Positions 39,519-47,123 of a stretch of DNA of 64,000 bases are shown here, in pieces; the first letter of the stretch is position 1; every line of letters starts with the position of its first letter. The DNA is taken from assembly GCF_029581195.1 (NCBI RefSeq), contig NZ_CP120737.1, forward strand, positions 4,007,001-4,071,000, in the 5' to 3' direction. Both the position numbers and the translations under genes were made by a program. This DNA is from Solwaraspora sp. WMMD791. Its GTDB lineage: Bacteria; Actinomycetota; Actinomycetes; Mycobacteriales; Micromonosporaceae. A model generated the notes under the pieces. The model was not told the DNA's origin, did no database searches, and worked only from the letters and a program-made list of their open reading frames with translations.

Positions 39519-39582
39519 CGACGATCTTGCACTCGTCGCGAGGATATGTCCACTTTGTTCCACGATAACTGCAAGATCGTCG
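39519..39582. repeat. 64-nt palindromic repeat, copy 2
   Basis: It begins CGACGATCTTGCACTCGTCG and ends CGATAACTGCAAGATCGTCG. It is closest in its centre to copy 3 (shared CGCGAGGAT and CCACGATAA). It lies between the convergent XPB and LigD-polymerase genes, three bases from the stop codon of the latter. Confidence 0.9.
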
Positions 39583-39585
39583 GGA

Positions 39586-40527
39586 TCATGAGGGGACGGG
39601 TGGGCCGACGGTGAGCAGGTCGGCGAGCAGGTCGCCGTACTCGTCGATCCGGTCCAGCACCTCGGCGGCGGTGAACTGGCGCACCACACCGGGGTCCCCC
39701 GCCGCCGCGGCCTCCACCTCCGGCCAGGTCAGCGGGGTCGAGGCGGCCGGGACCGGGCCGGCCCGCAGCGAGTACGGCGCCACCGTCGTCTTCGCCGCGT
39801 TGTTCTGACTCCAGTCGATGAAGACCCTTCCCGGGCGCAGCCGCTTCGCCATCCTGGAGGTGACTTCCTGCGGGCGGGTGCGTTCCAGTTCCTCGGCGAC
39901 CTGCTTGACGTACCTCGAGATCACCTCGGCCGACTGGGTGGCGGAAACCGGCGCACACAGCTGCATGCCCTTGCGGCCGGAGGTCTTCGGCCAGCAGGCG
40001 ATGCCGTCGTCGGCGAACCGGTCCCTGATCGCCACCGCGACCACGCAGCACTGCTCGATCCCGGCCGGCGCCCCCGGATCGAGGTCGACGACCAGCAGAT
40101 CGGGGTCGGCGCCGACCCGCCACTGCGGGGTGTGCAGCTCCAGCGCGGCCAGGTTGGCCAGCCAGACCAGGGTGGGCAGGTCGTCGGCGACGACGAAGTC
40201 GATCTCCTCGCGGCCGCGCGAGGACCCAGGGGTCGGCAACCGGGCGGTACGCACCCAGTCAGGGGTGCTGGCCGGGGCATTCTTCTCGAAGAAGAACTGC
40301 CCGTCGACCCCGTTCGGGTAGCGGATCCGGGTGAGCGCCCGGTCGGCGAGGTGCGGCAGCAGCACCCCGGAGACCCGGGTGTAGTAGTCGATCACCTCGC
40401 CCTTGGTGAACCCGGCCGCCGGGTAGAGCACCTTGTCGAGGTTCGACAGCTCCAGCGCCCGACCGGCCACCTCCACCCGGATCCGCCCGGCCGCCCCCGG
40501 TCCCCGGTCAGCCGGCATCGGCGGCAC
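39586..40527 (-). CDS. NHEJ polymerase (LigD polymerase domain, stand-alone)
   Basis: 313 residues from GTG 40527 (ATG 40518 is possible). It is an archaeo-eukaryotic primase-like polymerase of the LigD type: LSNLDKVLYPAAGFTKGEVIDYY, the catalytic aspartates in LLVVDLDPGAPA, GRKGMQLCAPVSAT and the late RVFIDWSQNNAAKTTVAPYS. These enzymes fill gaps and add nucleotides at double-strand breaks with Ku. In mycobacteria the polymerase, phosphoesterase and ligase are fused; here polymerase and ligase are separate genes and no phosphoesterase domain is seen. The ligase lies 42 bp upstream on the same strand. Confidence 0.93.
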   Translation of the reverse strand: MPPMPADRGPGAAGRIRVEVAGRALELSNLDKVLYPAAGFTKGEVIDYYTRVSGVLLPHLADRALTRIRYPNGVDGQFFFEKNAPASTPDWVRTARLPTPGSSRGREEIDFVVADDLPTLVWLANLAALELHTPQWRVGADPDLLVVDLDPGAPAGIEQCCVVAVAIRDRFADDGIACWPKTSGRKGMQLCAPVSATQSAEVISRYVKQVAEELERTRPQEVTSRMAKRLRPGRVFIDWSQNNAAKTTVAPYSLRAGPVPAASTPLTWPEVEAAAAGDPGVVRQFTAAEVLDRIDEYGDLLADLLTVGPPVPS

Positions 40528-40587
40528 CCGACCTCAGGTCACCCCGCATCGGCGGCACCCCACCTCAGGTCAGCCGGCATCGGCGGC
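40507..40587. repeat. 31-bp tandem repeat across the ligase/polymerase junction
   Basis: Units of 31 bp begin at 40507, 40538 and 40569 (third incomplete). Each holds CATCGGCGGCAC, i.e. a GTGCCGCCGATG start-like sequence on the minus strand. Unit 1 gives the polymerase start and unit 3 the ligase stop. Confidence 0.85.
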
Positions 40588-41541
40588 CTCGGCGTCGACG
40601 TCGGTGGCCGGCACGTCCGGGCGGATCCGCAGGAAGCGTGGGAAGCGCAGCCGCCCGTCCGGGGTCTGCTGGCCGTACCGTACTTCGATCACGACCTCGG
40701 GGCGGACCCAGATCGCGCCCTTGGCGTCCTCGCGCGGCAGCGGCCTGTCGAACGGCGACCCGTCGGTACGCAGCGGTTCGAGCGCGGCCAGCAGGGCGCG
40801 CTCGGCGGCCGCCCCGATGCCGCCACCGACCCGGCCGGTGAACCGCAGGGCACCGGTCGCCGCGCCGGCCGGGTCCCGCCCCGGTACGCCGACCAGCAGC
40901 CCGCCGACGCGCCGCACCCCGGGCCGCCAGCCGCCGACGACGAAATCCCTGGTCAGCTCGATTTTCACCTTGACCCAGTCAGGGCTGCGCACCCCTGGAC
41001 GGTAGATCGCGTCGTGTCGTTTGGCGACCACGCCCTCCAGGCCGTGCTCGGCGGCGGCGGCCCGGGTGGCCGGCCCGTCGGCGAAGCTGGGCGGCACCGC
41101 CCAGGCCGGCCCGGCCAGGCCGAGGGCTTCCAGCGCGTGCCGGCGGTCGTGGTACGGCCAGCCGGTCAGGTCCGCGCCGCGTAACCGCAGCAGGTCGAAG
41201 ATCATGTACGTGGCCGGGGCTCCGGCGGCCAGCCGGGCGGCCCGCGCCGGGTCCCGTACGTGCATCCGCTCGGCGAGCGCGGTGAACGACGGCCGGCCGG
41301 CGGCGTCGAGCAGCACCATCTCCCCGTCGAGCAGGGCGTCGTCCAGGGTACGGGGCAGCCCGGACAGCTCCGGGTAGGCCACCGTGATCTCGGCGCCGGA
41401 GCGGGCGTACAGCCGCTGCCCGCCGCCGGAGATGTCGGCCAGCGCGCGGACCCCGTCCCACTTGAGCTCGTACCGCCAGCCGGGGCCTGTGGGCAGCTCC
41501 CCGGTCGTCGCGAGCATCGGCCGCAGCGGTCCACCCGGCAC
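40570..41541 (-). CDS. ATP-dependent DNA ligase (NHEJ type)
   Basis: 323 residues from GTG 41541, or ATG 41517. The motifs of ATP-dependent ligases are in order: motif I YELKWDGVRALA with the adenylated Lys, motif III LLDGEMVLLD, motif IV EGVVAKRHDAIYR and motif V DWVKVKIELTRDFVVGG. The C-terminal OB-fold ends RYGQQTPDGRLRFPRFLRIR. It would seal breaks with the LigD polymerase and Ku encoded beside it. Ku is divergent across 148 bp. Without polymerase and phosphoesterase domains it resembles LigC or the ligase part of LigD. Confidence 0.92.
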   Translation of the reverse strand: MPGGPLRPMLATTGELPTGPGWRYELKWDGVRALADISGGGQRLYARSGAEITVAYPELSGLPRTLDDALLDGEMVLLDAAGRPSFTALAERMHVRDPARAARLAAGAPATYMIFDLLRLRGADLTGWPYHDRRHALEALGLAGPAWAVPPSFADGPATRAAAAEHGLEGVVAKRHDAIYRPGVRSPDWVKVKIELTRDFVVGGWRPGVRRVGGLLVGVPGRDPAGAATGALRFTGRVGGGIGAAAERALLAALEPLRTDGSPFDRPLPREDAKGAIWVRPEVVIEVRYGQQTPDGRLRFPRFLRIRPDVPATDVDAEAADAG

Positions 41542-41689
41542 CCTGCCACTGTAAAACCAGCAACGAAGCGGTCGCGCTGAGTTCGCTCGGATGCGATCCT
41601 GAAGCAACACCGGGCCGACCTGGCGATCTTGACCTTGGGGAAGGGCGGGACAGGGCGGCGGCCGCCGGTGGTGGCGAAGGGGACTCACC

Positions 41690-42823
41690 ATGCGCGCGAT
41701 CTGGAAAGGCGCGGTGTCGTTCGGCCTCGTGTCGATCGGGGTACGCCTGTACTCCGCCACGGAGGAGAAGGACATCCGGTTCCACCAGGTGCACCGCACC
41801 GACGGCGGCCGGATCCGGTACAAGCGGGTCTGCTCGGTCGACGGCGAGGAGGTCAGCTACGACGACATCGCCAAGGGCTACGACCTCGGCGGTGGCGAGA
41901 TGGTGATCCTGACCGACGAGGATTTCTCGGATCTGCCGCTGAGCACGTCGCGGGCGATCGACGTACTGGAGTTCGTGCCGGCCGACCAGGTCGACCCGAT
42001 CCTCTACAACAAGGCCTACTACCTGGAGCCGGAGGGCACGGCGACCAAGCCGTACGTGCTGCTGCGCGACGCTCTGGCCGACTCCGACCGGGTGGCGATC
42101 GTCAAGGTGGCGCTGCGGCAGCGGGAGCAGTTGGCCACCCTGCGGGTCCGCGACAACGTGCTGGTGCTCAACACGATGCTCTGGCCGGACGAGATCCGCC
42201 AGGCGTCGTTCGGTTTCCTCGACGACGACGTGCAGGTCCGGCCGCCGGAGCTGGCGATGGCGGCCTCGCTGATCGATTCGATGGCCGGCGAGTTCGCCCC
42301 GGACGAGTACACGGACGACTACCGGGCCGCCTTGCAGGAGGTCATCGACGCCAAGGTGGAGGGCAGGGAGATCGTCGCGCCGGAGGAGGAGGCGGAGGCA
42401 CCGCCGGCGGCGGTGGACCTGATGGCGGCGTTGCGGGCCTCGGTGGAGCGGGCCCGGGTGGCCCGTGGCGAGGCCGCCGACGAGGCTGCCGACAGCGACC
42501 GGGCCCCGGCCGAGCCGACCCCGATCACCTCGGCGAGGAAGGCGGGCGGCAAGGCCCCGGCGGCGCGTCGGACCGCCGCGAAGAAGGCCGAGCCAGCCAA
42601 GCGGGCCGAGCCGGCGAAGAAGGCTCAGCCAGCGAGGAAGGCCGAGTCGGCCGGCAAGAGCGAGCCGGCGAAGAAGGCTGCCGCCGACACGAAGGACGCC
42701 GCCAAGCAGAGCGGCGGCACGAAGACCGCCGCCAAGAAGGCCGGTGCCAAGCAGGCTGCCGCCAAGAAGGCCAGCTCCCGCAGCTCGACAGCGAGGAAGA
42801 CCGCCGACCGCAAGTCGGCCTGA
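41690..42823 (+). CDS. ku: Ku protein, NHEJ
   Basis: A 377-residue prokaryotic Ku. The core begins MRAIWKGAVSFGLVSIGVRL and continues through DGGRIRYKRVCSVDGEEV, YLEPEGTATKPYVLLRDAL and LRVRDNVLVLNTMLWPDEI. It forms the ring that threads onto broken DNA ends. Residues about 265-377 are a Lys/Ala-rich tail (AAKKAEPAKRAEPAKKAQP), as in the long Ku forms where the basic tail binds DNA and helps ligase. Divergent from the ligase-polymerase genes, completing an NHEJ locus. Confidence 0.95.
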   Translation: MRAIWKGAVSFGLVSIGVRLYSATEEKDIRFHQVHRTDGGRIRYKRVCSVDGEEVSYDDIAKGYDLGGGEMVILTDEDFSDLPLSTSRAIDVLEFVPADQVDPILYNKAYYLEPEGTATKPYVLLRDALADSDRVAIVKVALRQREQLATLRVRDNVLVLNTMLWPDEIRQASFGFLDDDVQVRPPELAMAASLIDSMAGEFAPDEYTDDYRAALQEVIDAKVEGREIVAPEEEAEAPPAAVDLMAALRASVERARVARGEAADEAADSDRAPAEPTPITSARKAGGKAPAARRTAAKKAEPAKRAEPAKKAQPARKAESAGKSEPAKKAAADTKDAAKQSGGTKTAAKKAGAKQAAAKKASSRSSTARKTADRKSA

Positions 42824-42855
42824 TCGGCGGTCGGCGGTCGGCGGTCGGCGGTCGG
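42824..42855. repeat. 7-bp tandem repeat after ku
   Basis: TCGGCGG repeated four times plus TCGG, starting immediately after the ku stop codon. The copy number is likely variable between strains. Confidence 0.85.
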
Positions 42856-42888
42856 TAACCCGAACGCAGGTTCCCGCCGAGGATCATT

Positions 42889-42916
42889 CCTGTGTGGAAC
42901 ATGTGTTCCACACAGG
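42889..42916. promoter_or_regulatory. Perfect 13-2-13 palindrome
   Basis: CCTGTGTGGAACA-TG-TGTTCCACACAGG. The two-base centre is too tight for a good RNA hairpin loop, and no U-tract follows, so a dimeric regulator site is more likely than a ku terminator. It lies about 290 bp before the prenyltransferase start. Confidence 0.6.
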
Positions 42917-43202
42917 AGTCTGCGCTGGTCGCAGTACGTGCCCCCACCGAGCAGCAACGTTGCACCACAGCGCATCAAACTTGGTCAATCCCACTATTCG
43001 ACACAGTCGCCCCAGGTCCACTACTCCCGCATAGGACGGATTCGTCCACCGCGCCAAGCTGGCAATTCACCCATCCTGACAATCCACTCAGGATCAGTGA
43101 AATTTGTCTCACTCGACAACTACCCCGGCCAGAGATCACTATGTGAAGTCGGATGATCACCAAAGGGCCAGGATGTTGCGGGGGCGCGGCGGAAGGCGAC
43201 AC

Positions 43203-44312
43203 ATGCACGGAACCTCCCTGTTGGACCGACTGGCCGGACAGTTGACTCGGCTCTGCGCGGTCGTCGACACCGATCCGACCATCCCCCGGCAGCTCGTTGC
43301 CGACCTGCTCGGCCCGGCCGCGACCCGACCCGTCGACCAGCCACCGGCCTGGCCGTCCGACATCGCCGACGACCACACCCCGGTCGAGTACTCCGTCGCG
43401 TTCAACGAGGCCGAACCGCCGACCCTGCGGATCCTCGCCGAGGCCCAGGCCGCCACCGGAGACCTCGCCGCGCACGCCCGGGCCGCGTACCGCTTCCTGG
43501 ACCGCCAGGTCGACCGGTTCGACCTGGCCACCAGCCGGTTCGACGCGGTCCGCGAGGTCTTCGAGACCGACCAGCCGCGCGGCGCCTTCGCGCTGTGGTA
43601 CTCGCTGGTCTTCCGCAGCAGCCGCCGACCCGAACTCAAGGTCTACTTCAACCCGGCGGTACGCGGCGAGGAGCACAGTGCCGCGCTGGTCGTCGAAGCG
43701 CTACGAAAGCTGGGGCTCGACGCCGCGTACCCGATGATGGTCGACGGCGGCCTGCGCCCCGGTGAGCTGGGCCGACGCGACCAGCTGACGTTCTTCGCGC
43801 TGGACCTGCACGACGGCGACCAGGCCCGGGTCAAGCTCTACGTCAGCCAGTACGACGCGACCGCCGACGACGCCGTCCGCGCCGCGACCGTGGTCGACGG
43901 CATCGACCCCGAACAGGTCGCTGACTTCTGCACCACCGCGGCCGGCGGCCCCGGCCCTTACGCGCGCCGCCCCCTGGTCAGCAGCTACACCTTCACCACC
44001 GGCGCCACCCAGCCGGTCGGCTACAGCCTGTACGTGCCGATCCGCGACTACGTCGACGACGACGTCCAGGCCCGCGACCGGGTCCACGAACTGCTCGACC
44101 GGTACGGCCTCGACGCCAGCCGGCTCGACCCGGCAATCGACGCGGTCACCGACCGGCCGTTGGCCGACGGCGTCGGCCTGATCGCGCACGTGTCACTGCG
44201 GGTCGGCCGCCCTCGCCCCGGCATCACCGTCTACCTGTCCGCCGAAGCCCACCAGGTCGCCGCGGCGCGACCCGGGCGACACCGTACGCCGATGAACGCC
44301 GGGAGCATGTGA
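43203..44312 (+). CDS. Indole/tryptophan prenyltransferase (DMATS-type)
   Basis: 369 residues from ATG 43203, seven bases after GGAAGG; an in-frame ATG about 30 bases earlier is an alternative. The sequence follows the ABBA-fold aromatic prenyltransferases of the dimethylallyltryptophan synthase group: HTPVEYSVAFNEAEPPTLRI, ELKVYFNPAVRGEEHS, RVKLYVSQYDAT and QPVGYSLYVPIRDYV, with alternating strands and basic pyrophosphate-binding residues. It would transfer dimethylallyl to an indole ring carbon. The stop overlaps the tryptophanase start. Bacterial pairs of this kind make prenylated indoles; the regiospecificity cannot be read. Confidence 0.88.
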   Translation: MHGTSLLDRLAGQLTRLCAVVDTDPTIPRQLVADLLGPAATRPVDQPPAWPSDIADDHTPVEYSVAFNEAEPPTLRILAEAQAATGDLAAHARAAYRFLDRQVDRFDLATSRFDAVREVFETDQPRGAFALWYSLVFRSSRRPELKVYFNPAVRGEEHSAALVVEALRKLGLDAAYPMMVDGGLRPGELGRRDQLTFFALDLHDGDQARVKLYVSQYDATADDAVRAATVVDGIDPEQVADFCTTAAGGPGPYARRPLVSSYTFTTGATQPVGYSLYVPIRDYVDDDVQARDRVHELLDRYGLDASRLDPAIDAVTDRPLADGVGLIAHVSLRVGRPRPGITVYLSAEAHQVAAARPGRHRTPMNAGSM

Positions 44313-45700
44313 TGCAGCCAGCCGACCGACGCACCACCCTGCCGCCGTACCGGATCAAGGTGGTGGAGCCGATCCCGTTCCTGACCGCAGACGAGCGACG
44401 CGCCGCGCTGGCCGACGCCGGTTACAACCCGTTCAATCTGCGGGCCGACCAGATCACCATCGATCTGCTCTCCGACTCCGGCACCGGGGCCACCTCCACC
44501 CTGCAGGAGGCTGCGGCGGCGCTCGGCGACGAATCGTACGCCGGGGCCCGCTCCTGGTTCCGGTTCCGCGACGAGATCCGCGACCTGACCGGCTACCCGC
44601 ACGTGCTCCCGGTCCACCAGGGCCGGGCCGGCGAACGGATCCTCTTCGGTGACCTGCTGAAACCCGGCCAGATCAGCATCAGCAACACCCACTTCGACAC
44701 GACCCACGCCAACGTGGTGCTGGCCGGCGCGCAGGCGGTCAACCTGCCCTGCGCCGCCGCCACCGACCTGGACGACGACGCACCGTTCAAGGGCGACATC
44801 GACCTCGACGCGCTGGAGCGGACCCTGACCGGCCCGGACGGGCACCGGGTCGGCGTGGTGCTGATGACGATCACCAACAACGGGCTCGGCGCGCAGCCGG
44901 TGTCGATGGCGAACCTGACCGCCGTACGGGACCTGTGCCGCCGCTTCGACGTGCCGTTCTTCCTGGACGCGGCCCGGTTCGCCGAGAACGCCTGGCTGGT
45001 GTCGCAACGCGAGGAGGCGTACCGCGACAAGACTCCGCGCGAGATCGCCCGCGCCGCCTTCGACCTGGCCGACGGCTGCGTCATCAGCCTGAAGAAGGAC
45101 GGCCTGTCGGCGATCGGCGGGGTCATCGGACTGCGCGACGAGGCCCGGTACGCCGCCTGCGAGGCCAACCTGATCGCCACCGAAGGCTTCTCCACCTACG
45201 GCGGTCTCGCCGGACACGACCTGGAACGGCTCGCCCAGGGCGTACGGGAGGTGCTCGAACCGGCGTACCTGCGTTCCCGCGCGGCCTCGACCGCCCGGCT
45301 GGCCCGGCTGCTCGCCGACGCCGGGGTGGCCACGGTCGCACCCGCCGGCATCCACGCCCTCTACCTGAACGCGGGTCGGCTACTGCCGCACCTGGCGCCG
45401 CACCAGTTCCCCGGCCACGCCCTGGGCTGCCAGCTCTTCCTCGACGGCGGGATCCGCTGCGCCGAGCTGGGCTCGCTGTACCTGGGCGGGCTCGACGACG
45501 CCCACCAGCTGGTGACGCCGGCACCGTTCGAGCTGGTCCGGCTGGCGATCCCGCGCCGGGTCTACACCGACGCCCATCTGGAGTACGTCGCCGAGGTGCT
45601 GGCCGACATCGCCAAGGATCCGCAGCGGGTCGGCGGCTACCGGATCGTCTCCGCACCGCCGCTACTGCGCCACTTCAAGGTCCGGCTGGCCCCGGCGTAG
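44312..45700 (+). CDS. tnaA: Tryptophanase
   Basis: 462 residues from ATG 44312 (TGATG overlap with the prenyltransferase; GGGAG six bases upstream). A PLP beta-eliminating lyase: PYRIKVVEPIPFLTADERR at the start, PVHQGRAGERILFGDLLKPG, FDTTHANVVLAGAQA, and the Schiff-base lysine in GCVISLKKDGLSAIGG (SxKKD motif). TnaA splits tryptophan to indole, pyruvate and ammonia. Tyrosine phenol-lyase is the close alternative, but the prenyltransferase context favours tryptophan. Here it may release prenylindole from prenyltryptophan or supply free indole. Confidence 0.92.
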   Translation: MQPADRRTTLPPYRIKVVEPIPFLTADERRAALADAGYNPFNLRADQITIDLLSDSGTGATSTLQEAAAALGDESYAGARSWFRFRDEIRDLTGYPHVLPVHQGRAGERILFGDLLKPGQISISNTHFDTTHANVVLAGAQAVNLPCAAATDLDDDAPFKGDIDLDALERTLTGPDGHRVGVVLMTITNNGLGAQPVSMANLTAVRDLCRRFDVPFFLDAARFAENAWLVSQREEAYRDKTPREIARAAFDLADGCVISLKKDGLSAIGGVIGLRDEARYAACEANLIATEGFSTYGGLAGHDLERLAQGVREVLEPAYLRSRAASTARLARLLADAGVATVAPAGIHALYLNAGRLLPHLAPHQFPGHALGCQLFLDGGIRCAELGSLYLGGLDDAHQLVTPAPFELVRLAIPRRVYTDAHLEYVAEVLADIAKDPQRVGGYRIVSAPPLLRHFKVRLAPA

Positions 45701-45710
45701 CCGGGGCATC

Positions 45711-45742
45711 AAGGTCCGGCTGACCCGGCATAGCCGGACCTT
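45711..45742. terminator. Bidirectional terminator after tnaA
   Basis: AAGGTCCGGCT pairs with AGCCGGACCTT around ten bases, ten bases after the tnaA stop and 13 before the end of the convergent cvnD. The 3' end of tnaA carries a near copy (CAAGGTCCGGCTGG...TAGCCGG), so the hairpin seems to have arisen by local duplication. Confidence 0.75.
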
Positions 45743-45755
45743 GGGCGGGGCAGGC

Positions 45756-46310
45756 TCAGCTGGCCACCGGCAGCCGGCGCATCGCGTGCTTGACCAGCTC
45801 GATCAGGGTCTCCTTGCAGGAGGCCCGGTCCCGGGCGTCGGTCCACAGCAGCGGTACGGCCGGATCCAGCTCCAGCGCGCCCCGAATCTCCTCCTCGGTG
45901 TAGAGGCACTCACCGAAGAACTGGTTGACCGCGGCCACGAACGGGATGCCGCGTCGCTCGAAGTAGTCGATGGCGGCGAAGCTGCTGTCCAGCCGACGGG
46001 TGTCGACCAGCACCACGGCACCGATCGCCCCCTGGGCCAGCTCGTCCCAGATGAACCAGAAGCGGTCCTGCCCGGGGGTGCCGAACAGGTAGAGCACGAC
46101 GTCCTCGGCGATGGTGATCCGGCCGAAGTCGAGGGCGACGGTGGTGCTGGTCTTGTCCTCGATGCCGGTGACGTCGTCGACGCCGATGCTGGCCTCGGTC
46201 AGCACCTCCTCGGTGGTCAGCGGCGGAATCTCGCTGACCGAGCCGACCATGGTGGTCTTGCCCGTGCCGAATCCGCCAGCGACCACGACCTTGACCGATT
46301 TGCGATCCAC
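45756..46310 (-). CDS. cvnD: Conservon GTPase-like ATP/GTP-binding protein
   Basis: 184 residues from GTG 46310, nine bases after AAGGA. A small Ras-like GTPase: Walker A VVVAGGFGTGKTTMVGSVSE, a DFGRITIAEDVVLYLFGTPG switch II region ending in FGTPGQDRF, and AAVNQFFGE in place of NKxD. It is the fourth gene of a conservon, the actinobacterial module of a sensor kinase, Roadblock protein, DUF742 protein and GTPase that works like a membrane G-protein system. Spacing to cvnC is 19 bp. CvnD proteins are MglA-like switches. Confidence 0.92.
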   Translation of the reverse strand: MDRKSVKVVVAGGFGTGKTTMVGSVSEIPPLTTEEVLTEASIGVDDVTGIEDKTSTTVALDFGRITIAEDVVLYLFGTPGQDRFWFIWDELAQGAIGAVVLVDTRRLDSSFAAIDYFERRGIPFVAAVNQFFGECLYTEEEIRGALELDPAVPLLWTDARDRASCKETLIELVKHAMRRLPVAS

Positions 46311-46329
46311 GGTGATCAGTCCTTCTCGT

Positions 46330-46695
46330 CTACAGTCGCTGAAGGCCCGCGAGCACGGTCGCCAGCAGGTCACGGTCGGCGATCTTCTGCTGGGCCGGCG
46401 TACCGATGTCCAGGTAGCCCTGCTCGAGCAGCACGTCGACCATCACCTTGGTGATGGTGAGCGGGTGGTGCAGGTAGGCGCCGATCTCGGCGATCGACAT
46501 CCAGGTCGAGCAGCGCTCGACGATCTCCCGGTACTCCGGTTCCAGCCGCGACAGGTCGGCGGGCAGCGCCACCACCTGGGTGGCCAGGTCGAGGTTGGTG
46601 TTGCGTGGGCTGGTCCGCCCGTTGACCAGGATGTAGAGCGGGACCAGTCGGCCCGCCTCCGAGTCGTCGTCGCCGTCCCACACGTCGTGTGTCAT
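46330..46695 (-). CDS. cvnC: DUF742 protein of the conservon
   Basis: A 121-residue protein of the DUF742 family: AGRLVPLYILVNGRTSPRN at the N-terminus and a winged-helix-like C-terminal half (SIAEIGAYLHHPLTITKVMV, VLLEQGYLDI). Its ATG overlaps the stop of the Roadblock gene. CvnC proteins are constant members of conservons and are thought to couple the other components; DNA binding has been proposed from the fold but not shown here. Confidence 0.92.
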   Translation of the reverse strand: MTHDVWDGDDDSEAGRLVPLYILVNGRTSPRNTNLDLATQVVALPADLSRLEPEYREIVERCSTWMSIAEIGAYLHHPLTITKVMVDVLLEQGYLDIGTPAQQKIADRDLLATVLAGLQRL

Positions 46696-47123
46696 CGGCC
46701 CGGCCCGGGATTGCCGTTGATCTGCGTCACCGCGGTCCGTGGATCGGTGCTCAGGTACTCACCGATGCGGGTGACCAGCCGACTCATCTCGTACGCGACG
46801 GTGCCCATGTCGACGCTCTGCTCGCACAGGACGGCGAGCCGGGCGTTGTGCCCGGCGGCGGCGATGAACAGGCTCTGCCCCCGGTACTCGACGATGACCT
46901 GGTGCACCGGGCCGCTGTCGAACCGGCGACTGACCCCGGCGGCGACGCTGTGCAGCGACGACGCCCCGGCGGCGAGCAGTTCGGCCTGGTCCTGCGGCAG
47001 CGATGTGGACTTCTGGATGATCAGACCGTCGGTGGACAGGACCACCGCGTACAGGACGTCAGGGACCCCGACGAGGTCGTCCAACATCCAGGTCAGGTCG
47101 TTCTGCGGGTGAGAGTTGGTCAC
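46692..47123 (-). CDS. cvnB: Roadblock/LC7 domain protein of the conservon
   Basis: A 143-residue Roadblock/LC7 protein (LTWMLDDLVGVPDVLYAVVL, LIIQKSTSLPQDQAELLAAG, HNARLAVLCEQSVDMG). Proteins of this fold act as GTPase-activating or regulatory partners of MglA-like GTPases such as CvnD. The start overlaps the stop of the kinase gene (ATGA), and its own stop overlaps the start of the DUF742 gene, so the three are co-translated. Confidence 0.93.
   Translation of the reverse strand: MTNSHPQNDLTWMLDDLVGVPDVLYAVVLSTDGLIIQKSTSLPQDQAELLAAGASSLHSVAAGVSRRFDSGPVHQVIVEYRGQSLFIAAAGHNARLAVLCEQSVDMGTVAYEMSRLVTRIGEYLSTDPRTAVTQINGNPGPGR

Larger units (their letters stand above)
42824..43202. other. Intergenic region upstream of the prenyltransferase
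   Basis: 379 bp without a supported gene. It starts with 4.5 copies of TCGGCGG (42824-42855), then a perfect 28-nt palindrome (42889-42916), then an AT-richer stretch that should hold the promoter of the prenyltransferase-tryptophanase pair. I see no Trp-rich leader peptide of the TnaC kind. Confidence 0.6.
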
